Below are positions 1-9,244 of a stretch of DNA of 64,000 nt, piece by piece. The notes under the pieces were generated by a model, which saw only the letters and a list, made by a program, of their open reading frames with translations, was not told where the DNA came from and ran no database searches. This DNA comes from Sandaracinus amylolyticus. GTDB taxonomy: Bacteria; Myxococcota_A; Polyangia; Polyangiales; Sandaracinaceae. Made by a program: the position numbers and the translations under genes. The stretch covers positions 2,852,001 to 2,916,000 of the forward strand of contig NZ_CP070225.1 in the NCBI RefSeq assembly GCF_021631985.1, given 5' to 3'. The number at the start of each line of letters is the position of its first letter. The first letter of the stretch is position 1.

Positions 1-1833
1 GGTCGTGACCTCGACCTGGACCGGGCTCGCGCCCTGATCGGTGCCCTCGGTCCAGTCGACGCCGAGGCGCTGGAGCTCGCGCTCCGCGGTCGACATCTCC
101 TGCCCGCGCAGGCGCTCGATGACGGGCGTCGCCTCTTCGATCATCTGGCGGCGGTTGCCGCGGCGGGGCGCGCCCTCGCGCGTCGCGTGCACCAGCACCT
201 CGCGCGCGAAGCGGAGCAGGAACTCGTCCTCCTGCTCGTTCTCCTCCTGGTCCTCGGGGCGCGCTTCGCGCAGGCGCTCGCGCGTCTCGACGGGGAGGTA
301 GTAGCGCATGACGACGGCCGACTCCTCGCCGTCGCGCGCGCTCGTGTTCGTGAGGTGCTGATCGAGATCGGCCTCGCGGACGTAGCCCTGGTCGACCTCG
401 AGATCGAGATCGGTGCGGTCGACCGTCATGGGATCGATCGCGATGTCGGGCACGATGCCGACGCCCTGGATCGAGACGTCGCCGGGCGTGAGGTACTGCG
501 CGATGGTCAGCTTGAGCGCCGAGCCGTCGTCGTAGTTGTAGAGGACCTGGACGCTGCCCTTGCCGAAGGTGCGCTGTCCGACGACCAGCGCGCGATCGTG
601 GTTCTTGAGCGCGCCCGCGACGATCTCGCTCGCGCTCGCCGAGCCGCCGTTGACCAGGACGATCATCGGATAGTCGGGCTCGGTGCCCTCACGGCGCGCA
701 CTGCGCTCGTCGCGCTGCGAGGGATCGCTCGAGCTCGTCGTGACGATGATGCCGTTGTCGAGGAACGCGTCGGCGACGCGCACCGCCTGATCGAGCAGAC
801 CGCCCGGATCGTCGCGCAGGTCGAGCACGAGGCCGCGCATGCCCGACGCGTGCAGCTGCGCGAGCGCGCGCGTCATGTCCTCGAACGTGTTGCCCTGGAA
901 CGAGTTGATCGAGATGTACCCGATGTTCCCCTCGAGCATCCGCGACTCGACCGACTCGATGTGGATCACGGCGCGCGTCAGCGTGAACGGGCGCGGCGTG
1001 CTCCAGCCGCCCTGGCCCTCACGCGTGACCCACACCTGCACGTTCGAGCCCGGCGGGCCGCGGAGGCGCGACACCGCGTCCTCGAGCGGCATGTTCAGCG
1101 TGCTCTCCTCACCGATGCGCACGATGCGGTCCATCCGGTTGAGGCCCGCGCGCGACGCGGGCGTCTCCGGCATCGGGCGGATGATCGTGAGCTGTCCGTC
1201 GCGGATCGAGATGACGATGCCGAGGCCGCCGAACTCGCCTCGCGTGCTCATCTGCATCTCGGTGTACGTCTCGGGATCGAGCAGCACCGAGTGCGGGTCG
1301 AGCGTGCGGAGCATGCCGTTGATCGCGGCGTACTCGATGTCGCGGAGCTCGACGTCCTCGTCGCGCAGGTTCGCCTGGAGGAACCCGAAGATCTCGCGCC
1401 AGCGATAGCTGAGGGCCCACGGGCTCGTGACGTCGTCGACGCGGAAGTTGCGCGACGCGCCGTACACCGTGACGCCGACCTCGCTCGCGCCGTCCTCGTA
1501 GTGCACGAGGACCGGGGCGACCGTCTGCTGCACCGCGTTCAGGCCGCCGAGCAGCATGCGCTGCGGGCTCACTCGCTCCGGGTCGACGTAATGATCCTTC
1601 ACCTGGAGGATCACGCGGTTCATGACCGTCAGCTGGGTGAGGTCGTAGGGCTCGCGGCTCCGCACCTCCTGGGCGCGCGCCGAGCTGTCGATGTCGAGAT
1701 CGAGCCCGTTGCGATGCGGCCAGACGTAGGTGAGCCCGACCGCGGCGCCGATCGCCAGGGCCGCGAGGCTCGCCCCCGCCACTCGTGCTCGTGCCTGAGG
1801 GGACTGCCACAGGGGCTTGCGCTGGTCGTTCAT
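1..1833 (-). CDS. S41 family C-terminal processing peptidase (partial, runs off left edge)
   Basis: A periplasmic serine protease of the CtpA/Tsp (S41) family, which degrades or trims envelope proteins at their C-termini. The ATG at 1833 is followed by a short basic stretch and one hydrophobic segment (about residues 17-36) that would act as signal anchor. A PDZ domain (about 195-275, with EFGGLGIVIS) precedes the catalytic part. The nucleophile serine lies in NGGSASASE (about residue 397) and the general-base lysine in TFGKGSVQ about 25 residues later, the spacing usual for CTPs. The N-terminal region between the anchor and PDZ (about 150 residues) matches the helical region of CTPs. About 611 codons are in the window and no stop is reached, so the C-terminus lies outside. 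A promoter-like pair sits 48 bases upstream. The family call is firm; the substrate is unknown. Confidence 0.93.
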   Translation of the reverse strand, partial: MNDQRKPLWQSPQARARVAGASLAALAIGAAVGLTYVWPHRNGLDLDIDSSARAQEVRSREPYDLTQLTVMNRVILQVKDHYVDPERVSPQRMLLGGLNAVQQTVAPVLVHYEDGASEVGVTVYGASRNFRVDDVTSPWALSYRWREIFGFLQANLRDEDVELRDIEYAAINGMLRTLDPHSVLLDPETYTEMQMSTRGEFGGLGIVISIRDGQLTIIRPMPETPASRAGLNRMDRIVRIGEESTLNMPLEDAVSRLRGPPGSNVQVWVTREGQGGWSTPRPFTLTRAVIHIESVESRMLEGNIGYISINSFQGNTFEDMTRALAQLHASGMRGLVLDLRDDPGGLLDQAVRVADAFLDNGIIVTTSSSDPSQRDERSARREGTEPDYPMIVLVNGGSASASEIVAGALKNHDRALVVGQRTFGKGSVQVLYNYDDGSALKLTIAQYLTPGDVSIQGVGIVPDIAIDPMTVDRTDLDLEVDQGYVREADLDQHLTNTSARDGEESAVVMRYYLPVETRERLREARPEDQEENEQEDEFLLRFAREVLVHATREGAPRRGNRRQMIEEATPVIERLRGQEMSTAERELQRLGVDWTEGTDQGASPVQVEVTT

Positions 1834-1880
1834 TCGGTTGTCGTCTCGGACTCGCGCTCCGGCTCGAAGCGTGGGTTTGG

Positions 1881-1910
1881 AGTATAGGTGTCGCGCCCGA
1901 GCGCGGCCAA
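1881..1910 (-). promoter_or_regulatory. Putative sigma-70-type promoter of the S41 peptidase gene
   Basis: On the minus strand TTGGCC (1910-1905) is followed after 18 bases by TATACT (1886-1881), about 50 bases before the ATG at 1833. The A/T-rich -10 stands out in this GC-rich DNA. This is pattern matching only. The rest of the 239-base gap to the next gene holds nothing else recognisable. Confidence 0.4.
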
Positions 1911-2072
1911 GCTGCTGGATTTTCCGGGAGGCTTCGTGACAGTGGGTGCGGAGCCCGAGGCTCGCTCGCGAATTGGAACGGACCGGACCGGAGCGGGAGA
2001 GCGGAACCTGGAGACGCGTGACGCTGTCCGGAAGTTCCCCTCGGGCGAGAACGCTCCGAGGCAGGGAGGCGT

Positions 2073-3860
2073 GTGAGCGACGACGGAGAGGAAGAGGTCG
2101 CCCGCGCGTTCCGGCCGGGACGACGCCCCGGCTGGATCGCGGCGGGGCTCAACGCGACGCTCGCGCTGCTCTTGCTCGGGATCCCGTACGCGCGCGGGAA
2201 GTGGCGCGCGACCGACGCCGGCGCGCACTACGCGGCGCTCGCGCAGTGCATGTACGGCGGGCGCGCGGTGGAGAACCCGGGGCTCGCGCTGCCGCCCGGG
2301 GATCGCGAGGCGTTCGCGGCGCGCGTGGCGCGTGCGGATGCGTCGTGGCCGGGGCCCTGCATCGAAGAGCTGCGGGCGATGCGGCCCGAGCCGGTGATCT
2401 TCTTGTTCCCGTCGCCCAAGCAGGCCGAGGAGGATCTGCGGCGCGCGATCGATCAGGCCGAGGCCGAGCTGGTCGCGCTGCAGCGCGCACGGAGCGCCGA
2501 GGAAGGCGGTGTGGGCGCGGTGCCCGAGCGCCCGCTGCGCGCGCTGACGCAGCTGCGATCGGCGCTCGCGAACCTGTTCACCGCGTCGGACGTCACGGTC
2601 GATCCGAACGCGCCGGCGATCGCGCTCGATGCAGATCCCACGATCGTCGCGCCGTCGCGCATCCCGACGCGCACCGCGGGCAGCGGCGCGATGCAGGTGC
2701 GGCCCGAGCCCGGTGGTCTGCGCGCGATCACGAGCGACGGTCGCAGCGTGTCGGAGGCGGCCGCCCACGAAGGACGCGTCGACTTCACGCAGGTCCGCCG
2801 GCCGCCCGCGGTGCGCGGGATCACGCTCGGTCCCGAGGGCGGGTTCCTGCTCTGGATCACCAGCGAGACCACGTGCGCGAGCGATGCGCAGCACTGCGCG
2901 GCGCGCTTGCTCGGCATCGCGCCGATGCGCGACGTGAGCGAGCCGACGCCGAGGTGGTGGGTCGCGGCACATCCTGCGGGGCGCATCGATCGCGCGGTGC
3001 GGGTCGAGCCCGGCGGCGTGGTGCGCGTGATCGCGGTCGGGGAGGGCGGGGAAGGGCGCGAGATGCGGCGCTTCGTGCTCGATCCGGACGCGCCCGAGCC
3101 GGCGAGCGAGGATCAGGTGACGCCGATCGTCGCGAGCGAGCGCGTCGCGCTGGAGAACGCGGTCGATGCGCTGCTGGTCCCGGGCGGCGTGGTGCGGGCG
3201 TGGCGCGACGCGGGCGCGTTGTGGATCGAGGGCGCGGGGATCGAGCCCGCGATGGAGGTCCCGCTGCCCGGTGAAGGAGAGGAGCGCCGCGCGTCGCGCC
3301 AGGTCGCGCTCGCGCGATGCGGTGCGTGGACCGCGGTCGCGATGCCCGATGGGATCGTGATGCTCGATGGTGCGCGCGCGCTCGCGCCGATCACGCAGGC
3401 GCTGCGCGAGCCGGTGCTCGGTGCGTCGCGCGAGGACGACGCGGTGCGCATCGCGTGTCACGACGAGGGCGTCGACGTGCTCGCGATCGATCGCCGTCGC
3501 CGCGTGCTGCGATGGGCGTGCACGACCGAGGGATGTCGCGACGCGCAGGTGGTCGCGGAGGGCGCGAGCCAGATGGACGCGGCGCACGGCGGAGGCACGA
3601 CGCTCGTCGCGTGGACCGGCAACGAGCAGCGCCCGCAGGTCCGCGTGGCGCGAGTGCGCGGGAACGTGATCGGCGCGCCCGAGGTGCCGGCGCCGTGCTG
3701 GGCCGGGCCTTCGGGCGGCGTGGGCGAGGGGTTCTGCGGCGCGCCCACGGTGGTCGCGGAGGGCGAGCGCGTGCTCGTCACGGCGCGCGATCCGCAGCTC
3801 GGCGATCTGCTGGTGCTCGAGCTCGCCGAAGTGGGGTTCGCGCGGCTGCCGGGGCTGTGA
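2073..3860 (+). CDS. Hypothetical single-pass membrane-anchored protein
   Basis: Not recognised. The GTG start at 2073 is well supported by GGAGG about 5 bases upstream; codon usage is typical of the window. The 595-residue product has a charged N-terminus ending in RPGRRP, one hydrophobic helix (about residues 20-40), and then a long extracytoplasmic part rich in short beta-strand patterns with scattered cysteine pairs (for example around CASDAQHC and CTTEGC). The repeated G-x-V-R-A-W / L-W-I alternation would suit a beta-propeller-like fold, but no repeat is clear enough to say so. It faces the GH76 gene tail to tail with no bases between the stop codons. The divergent S41 gene starts 239 bases away. 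Function cannot be assigned. Confidence 0.8.
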   Translation: MSDDGEEEVARAFRPGRRPGWIAAGLNATLALLLLGIPYARGKWRATDAGAHYAALAQCMYGGRAVENPGLALPPGDREAFAARVARADASWPGPCIEELRAMRPEPVIFLFPSPKQAEEDLRRAIDQAEAELVALQRARSAEEGGVGAVPERPLRALTQLRSALANLFTASDVTVDPNAPAIALDADPTIVAPSRIPTRTAGSGAMQVRPEPGGLRAITSDGRSVSEAAAHEGRVDFTQVRRPPAVRGITLGPEGGFLLWITSETTCASDAQHCAARLLGIAPMRDVSEPTPRWWVAAHPAGRIDRAVRVEPGGVVRVIAVGEGGEGREMRRFVLDPDAPEPASEDQVTPIVASERVALENAVDALLVPGGVVRAWRDAGALWIEGAGIEPAMEVPLPGEGEERRASRQVALARCGAWTAVAMPDGIVMLDGARALAPITQALREPVLGASREDDAVRIACHDEGVDVLAIDRRRRVLRWACTTEGCRDAQVVAEGASQMDAAHGGGTTLVAWTGNEQRPQVRVARVRGNVIGAPEVPAPCWAGPSGGVGEGFCGAPTVVAEGERVLVTARDPQLGDLLVLELAEVGFARLPGL

Positions 3861-3887
3861 TCACTCGCGCGTCAGGCGCGCGTGATC
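3859..3887. terminator. Hairpin across two abutting convergent stop codons
   Basis: GATCAC-t-CGCGCG (3859 on) can pair with CGCGCGTGATC (ending 3887), an 11-12 bp stem with one bulge and a 4-base loop. It lies exactly over the junction where the stops at 3858-3860 (+) and 3861-3863 (-) meet. It would serve both directions, though no T-tract follows. Confidence 0.35.
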
Positions 3888-5489
3888 GAGGTTGAGGAAC
3901 CCGCGGCTGCCGCGCGCGCCCTCGACACGCAGCTCGAGAGCGCTCGGTCCCGCGGGCAGATCCGCGACGAGCTCGACCGTCGCGTAGGTGCCCCAGCTGC
4001 CGGTCGCGGGAAAGCGCTGTGCTTCGGCGATCACCGTGCCGTTCAGCCGGACCGTGCGCACGGCCTCGCCGTCGTCGCCCGCGTAGCGCAGCGCGATGCG
4101 ATGACGTCCCGCGCTCGCAGCCTCGATGCGCATCGCGACCCCGCTGCCCTCGCGGCTCCATCCCGCGAGGTACGCCCAGCCCGTGAAGCCAGCGCTCGAC
4201 GCCTCGAGCCCGACGTCGGTGATCGCGCCGTCCTCCGCCTCGAATTGCGCGGCGTCGATCGAATCGACCCACGCGCCGCAGCGCGATGCATCGAGGCTCA
4301 GCGCGGTGATCGCGGCGCTCATCTGCGAGATGCTCGCGCCGTCGCCGCTCGGCGCCGCGGTCCAGTCGGTGCCGAAGTGGCCGGTCTCGGGATCGCGCGC
4401 GCGCGTCCACAGCGAGTCCGCGCTCGCGCGCAGCAATGCGGCGATCGCGTCGTCGGGATCGACGGTCTGCAGCGCGTCGAGGTAGCGGTGCCCGATGCCC
4501 TTGAATTGTTGGCAATCGCCGCGGCACGACGCGTCGTCACCGTCGCTCAGCACCGGACCGAGATCGGTCGTCACGGTCTCGTGCTCGCGCATGAAGCGCG
4601 CGAACGTGCGTGCGTCGTCGAGGTACCGGGTCTCGCCGGTCGCCTCGAGCAGCGCGAGCGCCGCGCCGATCATCACGCCCTCGTTGTAGGTGAACTTCCA
4701 GCGCGTGATCGCGCCGTCGGGCGCGACGTGATCCCAGACCTGTCCGGTCTCGGGATCGACCATGTGCTCGCGCCAGTACGCGTACGCCATGCGCGCGAAC
4801 GCGAGGTACTGCGCGTCGCCGGTGCGCGCGTGCAGGCGCACGGCGGTGATCACCGGGCCACCGTTCGACGCGGTCGCCTTCTGCGTGTGCGCGCGATCCC
4901 ACCAGATTCCGCCGGGATTCGCGCCGCAGCACGTCGTGTCCCAGGCGGCCTCGATGTCGCCGAAGAGCTGCTGCGCGCGATCGAGATACCCGCGATCGCC
5001 GGTGAGATCGAACGCGCGGATCAGCGCGAGCGCCATCCAATTCTCGTCGTCGTAGTAGTCGGACGACCAGCCGCGTCGCGACTGCCCGAGCGCGAACGAC
5101 GCGACGAGCCCGCGGTAGCGACGTCCGTCCGTGCGCTCGACTCCGTCGAGCAGCGCGTCGAACGCCTGCGCGTAGACCCAGTACGCCGAGAGCGTGTCGC
5201 CCGGTACCTGCGCGCGGAGGTACTGCGCGTCGCCGCGCCAGAACTCGACCAGGAAGCGCGAGAGCGCCTCGTCGGCGCGCCGATGTCGCTCTTCCGAATC
5301 GGTGCACGGCAGTACGACCGAGCCCGCGTCGTCCCCGGCATCGACCGCGATCGCGGCGTCGATCGTCGCGCCCGCATCGATCGCGATCGCCGCGTCACGC
5401 GCGCCGGCATCGCCTTCGCGCGCGGTGGGTGGGGTCGACACACAGCCGGGGATCGACACGAGGATCGCGACCGTGGCGGCGACGCGCAT
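3861..5489 (-). CDS. GH76-family alpha-1,6-mannanase-like lipoprotein with C-terminal CBM
   Basis: A predicted secreted glycoside hydrolase acting on alpha-mannan. The N-terminus is a lipoprotein signal peptide (lipobox IPGC, Cys16) followed by an Ala/Asp/Gly linker. Residues about 65-395 form a six-hairpin (alpha/alpha)6 domain with YYDDENW (Asp147/Asp148), the position of the catalytic aspartate pair in GH76. Typical neighbours are NPGGIWWDR and FTYNEGVMIGA. The last about 135 residues (from AAQFEAEDGA to the HARLTRE end) look like a CBM6/CBM35 beta-sandwich. Total length 542 fits enzyme plus CBM. The CBM suggests binding to an insoluble polysaccharide, and a fungal cell-wall target is plausible for a predator but is inferred. 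The family call is good; exact substrate specificity is not shown by the sequence. Confidence 0.88.
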   Translation of the reverse strand: MRVAATVAILVSIPGCVSTPPTAREGDAGARDAAIAIDAGATIDAAIAVDAGDDAGSVVLPCTDSEERHRRADEALSRFLVEFWRGDAQYLRAQVPGDTLSAYWVYAQAFDALLDGVERTDGRRYRGLVASFALGQSRRGWSSDYYDDENWMALALIRAFDLTGDRGYLDRAQQLFGDIEAAWDTTCCGANPGGIWWDRAHTQKATASNGGPVITAVRLHARTGDAQYLAFARMAYAYWREHMVDPETGQVWDHVAPDGAITRWKFTYNEGVMIGAALALLEATGETRYLDDARTFARFMREHETVTTDLGPVLSDGDDASCRGDCQQFKGIGHRYLDALQTVDPDDAIAALLRASADSLWTRARDPETGHFGTDWTAAPSGDGASISQMSAAITALSLDASRCGAWVDSIDAAQFEAEDGAITDVGLEASSAGFTGWAYLAGWSREGSGVAMRIEAASAGRHRIALRYAGDDGEAVRTVRLNGTVIAEAQRFPATGSWGTYATVELVADLPAGPSALELRVEGARGSRGFLNLDHARLTRE

Positions 5490-5579
5490 CGTGCCGACTC
5501 TACCGCAGGGGGTGGTCCCGCGATCGGGTTGGTTATACTCGCCGCCTCGGCGCGATCGACGCGCTCAGGAGACGCTCTC

Positions 5580-8243
5580 ATGTCCACGCCCATCGCGATC
5601 CGCGCGCCTCTCGTCGGCCGCGAAGCCGAGCTCGCGGAGCTCGACGAGGCCCTGGCGCGCGCGCTCGGCACGGGTCGTCCACAGGCGATCACGATCATCG
5701 GCGGCGCCGGCGTCGGGAAGACCCGCCTGCTCGACGAGTTCCTCGCCCGCGTCCGATCACGCGAGCGTCGTGTGCGCACCTTCCGCGGCGCGGCCCGGGA
5801 GTCGGGCCCTGCGTACGGCGTCGTGCAGCGCATCCTCCGCGCGCGCTTCGGCATCGTCGAGGGCGCGGATCCCGACGTGCAGCGCGAGGCGGTGCGCACC
5901 GCGGTCACCGAGATTCTCGGGGACAAGCGGGTCACCGAGTTCCTCCATTTCCTCGGTGCGTTCCTCGATCTCACCTGGCCCGAGTCGCCGTTCACCAAGG
6001 CGTTCGAGGACGACCCCGAGCAGTTCGCGCGCATCGGTCGCGCGGTGCTGCGTCGCTTCGTCGAGGTCGACGCCGCGATCTCGCCGCTCGTGCTGGTGTT
6101 CGAGGATCTGCACCTCTCGAACGACGACAGCCTCGAGCTGGTGCGCACGCTGCTCGAGTCGATGCACGACGCGCCGGTGCTGATGATCGTGAGCGCGCGC
6201 CCCGAGCTGCTCACGCGCCGCCCCGAGTGGACCGAGAGCGGGACGGGCCACGCGAAGATCGAGCTCGCCCCGCTCAAGCCCGACGACGCCGCGCAGATGA
6301 TGCTGCACCTGCTCGAGCCGACGGGCGATCCGCCGGAAGAGCTGGTCGACGCCGCCGTCGACATGGCGGGCGGCAATCCGTACCTGCTCGAGCAGATGCT
6401 GCGGACGTACCTCGCGAGCGGCACGCTGATCCCGCGCGCGCCGGGTCGCTGGGACGTCGATCTCGATCGGCTCGACGACGCGCAGCTGCCGCTCTCGGTC
6501 GACGACGCGATCGCCGCGCGCATCGCGTCGCTCACGCCCGCCGAGCGATCGCTGCTCGAGATGGCGGCGGTGATGGGCGGTGTGTTCTGGCTCGGCGCGC
6601 TCGTCGCGCTCGGTCGTCTCGGCAAGAAAGCGCCGGAGCTCTGGGGCGGCGCCGAGGATCTCGCGGCGCACTATCGCGACCTGCTCGCGGGCCTCGCGGA
6701 TCGCGACTACGTGCTCGCGCTGCCCGACTCGTCGATCGGCAGCGAGCCCGAGGAGCTCGCGTTCAAGCACAACCTCGAGCGCGAGACGCTCTATCGCCTC
6801 ACCAGCGCGTCGCAGCTGCGCCGCTATCACCGCGAGTTCGCGGAGTGGCTCGAGCTGCGCCTGTTCGACGGCGCGCACGCGGATCGCGTCGAGGAGCACT
6901 GCGAGATGCTCGCGACGCACTACGAGCGCGGCGGCGCGCCGCGGAAGGCGGCCGAGTACTTCCTCGCCGCCGGCGATCGTGCGCGCGCGCGGTACGCGAA
7001 CGCGAAGGCCGCCGACTACTACGCGCGCGGGCTCGAGCTGCTCGGCGAAGAAGACGTCGTGCGGCGCCTCGAGGCGTACCACCACCAGGGCGACGTCCTG
7101 CAGCTCGCGGGGCGCAACGAGGAGGCGATCGCGAGCTTCCGCAAGATGCTCGAGATCGCGTGGCGCCTCGACTTCAAGAGCAAGGGTGGCGCGGCGCACA
7201 ACCGCATCGGGCGCGTGTATCGCGCGATCGGTCAGCTCGAAGAAGCGATGCGCCACCTCGGCACCGGTCACGCGCTGTTCGACGCGGCGAGCGACTCGCG
7301 CGGCGTCGCGAGCTCGCTCGACGACGTCGGCAAGGTGCACTGGATGCGCGGCGCGTACGAGCCCGCCGAGCGCTTCATGCGGCGCTCGCTGGAGATCCGC
7401 CGCGAGCTCGGCGACGCGCGCTCGATCGCGCTCTCGCTGAACAACCTCGGGCTCGTCTACCAGGACAGCGGGCGCTTCGACGAGGCGCAGGAGGCGTTCC
7501 AGGAGGCGCTGCTCATCCGCCGCGAGATCGGCGACCTCCCGGGCATGTCGCAGACGCTCAACAACATCGCGACGATCCACCAGGACAACGGCGATCACGC
7601 GCGGGCGAACGAGCTCTGGCGCGAGGCGCTCGACTACGCGACGAGCGTCGGCGATCGCATGCGTCAGGCGGTGATCCTCACGAACCTCGGCGAGAACGCG
7701 TACCGCCAGCAGCAGCCCGAGGGCGCGATCGCGGTGCTGCAGAAGGCCGAGGCGATCTCGAGCACGCTCGGGGATCGCATCCTCGAGGCGGAGATCCTCC
7801 GCGGGCTCGCGAAGGCGCACATGCTGGTGCACGACATCACGACGGCGCGCGACTTCATCGCGCGCTCGGTCGCGCTCTTCGAGAAGACGCGCAGCAAGCC
7901 GTTCCTCGGCGTCGCGCTGCGCACCGCGGGCGAGATCGCGGCGGCGGGCTCGTTCGGCGGCGGCGAGCACCAGCGCGCGAAGCACGCGTTCGAGCAGTCG
8001 GTGCGCATCTTCGAGGAGCTCGGCAACGAGGTCGAGCTCGCGCGGAGCTGCGAGGCGTTCGCGACGTTCCTCGAGAGCGATCCCGATGCGAAGAACGACC
8101 CGGTGCGCGCCCACGAGGCGCGTCGTCTGCGGACGCGCGCGGTCGAGATCCAGGAGCGGCTCGCCGCGAGCGGGAGCGAGGACGGGCTGCCGCCGCTCGA
8201 AGGCGAAGAGACGTCGCCCGGCAGCGTGCTCGCGGGCGAGTAG
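5580..8243 (+). CDS. PknK-like AAA ATPase with TPR repeats, lacking kinase and DNA-binding domains
   Basis: An 887-residue STAND-type signalling ATPase. The ATG at 5580 has AGGAGA 8 bases upstream, and TATACT at 5534-5539 could be a -10 element. LVGREAELAEL at the N-terminus opens an AAA_16-type domain, with the Walker A GGAGVGKT at 41-48 and the Walker B VLVFEDLH near 171-178. MAGGNPYLLEQM and the following winged-helix-like region are typical. Residues about 480-800 carry TPRs of the LNNLGLVYQDSGRFDEA type (42-residue FxxAL spacing). In the usual family members (PknK, MalT, AfsR-like) this core is fused to a Ser/Thr kinase or an HTH, and both are absent here. It probably works as a protein-interaction switch for a separate output partner. 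No membrane segment is seen. Confidence 0.87.
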   Translation: MSTPIAIRAPLVGREAELAELDEALARALGTGRPQAITIIGGAGVGKTRLLDEFLARVRSRERRVRTFRGAARESGPAYGVVQRILRARFGIVEGADPDVQREAVRTAVTEILGDKRVTEFLHFLGAFLDLTWPESPFTKAFEDDPEQFARIGRAVLRRFVEVDAAISPLVLVFEDLHLSNDDSLELVRTLLESMHDAPVLMIVSARPELLTRRPEWTESGTGHAKIELAPLKPDDAAQMMLHLLEPTGDPPEELVDAAVDMAGGNPYLLEQMLRTYLASGTLIPRAPGRWDVDLDRLDDAQLPLSVDDAIAARIASLTPAERSLLEMAAVMGGVFWLGALVALGRLGKKAPELWGGAEDLAAHYRDLLAGLADRDYVLALPDSSIGSEPEELAFKHNLERETLYRLTSASQLRRYHREFAEWLELRLFDGAHADRVEEHCEMLATHYERGGAPRKAAEYFLAAGDRARARYANAKAADYYARGLELLGEEDVVRRLEAYHHQGDVLQLAGRNEEAIASFRKMLEIAWRLDFKSKGGAAHNRIGRVYRAIGQLEEAMRHLGTGHALFDAASDSRGVASSLDDVGKVHWMRGAYEPAERFMRRSLEIRRELGDARSIALSLNNLGLVYQDSGRFDEAQEAFQEALLIRREIGDLPGMSQTLNNIATIHQDNGDHARANELWREALDYATSVGDRMRQAVILTNLGENAYRQQQPEGAIAVLQKAEAISSTLGDRILEAEILRGLAKAHMLVHDITTARDFIARSVALFEKTRSKPFLGVALRTAGEIAAAGSFGGGEHQRAKHAFEQSVRIFEELGNEVELARSCEAFATFLESDPDAKNDPVRAHEARRLRTRAVEIQERLAASGSEDGLPPLEGEETSPGSVLAGE

Positions 8244-8248
8244 CGGAG

Positions 8249-8280
8249 CGGCCCCTCGCGTCACGCGACGCGAGGGGCCG
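8249..8280. terminator. Bidirectional hairpin terminator between convergent genes
   Basis: A perfect 13-bp inverted repeat (CGGCCCCTCGCGT / ACGCGAGGGGCCG) with a 6-base loop fills the 43-base gap between the stop at 8243 (+) and the stop at 8287 (-). There is no T-tract, as is common in such GC-rich genomes. A role as a shared terminator is inferred from its position. Confidence 0.6.
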
Positions 8281-8286
8281 AGCGCT

Positions 8287-9168
8287 TCACGGGCACTCGC
8301 CGTAGGCCGGCAGCGTCACGTCCATCGCGAGCATCTCGGGCATCGCGGAGGTGCCCGAGAACCGGACCGTCGCGACGCCGCTCGTCGCCGTCGCCTCGTC
8401 GAACGCGACGTGCGTCTCGCGCCCCGAGGCGTCCTCGAACCTCAGCGAGCCGTCGCTCGGGTAACACGCGTCGCGCGCCCACTCGACGTCGTTCGCGTCG
8501 TAGCTCGTCGTCTCGGCCTCGGTCGCGCCCTCGACCGTGATCGTCCCGTCGATCGTGCGCGACGACGGAGTGGGATCGATGATCACGTCGCTCGTGACGT
8601 GCGCGACCTCGCCGCCGGTCACGTCGACGTCGACCGCCACGGTCCACGAGATGCCGGTGTCGCTGCGCAGCGTCGCGGTCCCGTCGAACGTACGGTCGTG
8701 CACGACGAGCCCTTCGATCGCGACCGTCAGCACGAGATCCTCACCGTCGCGCGTCGCCACCATCTCCATCGAGCCCTCGGTCGCGCCGCCCGGTGCGACC
8801 CACACCGGCGGCGGCGCCTCGGGATCGGTCGGCGGCGGGAGCTCGCAGCCCTCGGCCTGGATGATCGCGGAGACCGTCGTGCCGTCGATCGTGACCGTCC
8901 CGCACGTCTGCACGACCCGCAGCGCGTTGCCGTGGATGTTGCCCGCGATGGTCTCGACGGGGCTCGAGGCGACGAGCGTCCCGAGATCACCGAGCGCGTC
9001 CGCCACGTCGAAGACGAGCGCGGTCGCGAGCACGGCCTCGCCGCCGTGCGCGGCGCCCTCGAGATCGAGCTCGGGCGCGGCGGGCTCCTCGGAGCCGCAG
9101 GCGCCGAGCGTGGCCGCGAGCGAGAGGGACACGAGTGAACGGGTGAGCGAGGTACAGCGGAGCTTCAT
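8287..9168 (-). CDS. Hypothetical lipoprotein
   Basis: Not recognised. The start is taken as the ATG at 9168, giving MKLRCTS, a hydrophobic stretch and the lipobox LGAC, so the mature protein would be lipid-anchored. Longer in-frame starts (9180, 9216) only add an Arg-rich extension before the signal. The mature part (about 270 residues) has no membrane segment. It has acidic, Thr/Val-rich beta-type sequence resembling secreted myxobacterial lipoproteins, with runs such as VDVDVTGGEVAHVTSD. A lone CYPSDGSLRFEDASG and the final YGECP supply possible disulphide cysteines. It stands alone, convergent with the ATPase gene and divergent from the nucleotidyltransferase gene. Confidence 0.8.
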   Translation of the reverse strand: MKLRCTSLTRSLVSLSLAATLGACGSEEPAAPELDLEGAAHGGEAVLATALVFDVADALGDLGTLVASSPVETIAGNIHGNALRVVQTCGTVTIDGTTVSAIIQAEGCELPPPTDPEAPPPVWVAPGGATEGSMEMVATRDGEDLVLTVAIEGLVVHDRTFDGTATLRSDTGISWTVAVDVDVTGGEVAHVTSDVIIDPTPSSRTIDGTITVEGATEAETTSYDANDVEWARDACYPSDGSLRFEDASGRETHVAFDEATATSGVATVRFSGTSAMPEMLAMDVTLPAYGECP

Positions 9169-9244
9169 CGGCCGGAGCATAGCGATGCGAGTCGCGCGCG
9201 CGCCGTGGAAACGCACGGTCCGATCGCCTCCCGACCCGCGGCAG

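Noticed and set aside
187-1887. Long + strand frame over the S41 gene
   Set aside because: Shadow of the protease gene; low-complexity Arg/Ala/Asp translation with no motif, while the minus strand has the PDZ and Ser/Lys motifs.
3882-5579. Upstream extension of the ATPase frame through the GH76 region
   Set aside because: It is antisense to GH76, has Arg/Ala/Glu soup, and the ribosome site and family N-terminus (LVGREAEL) define the start at 5580.
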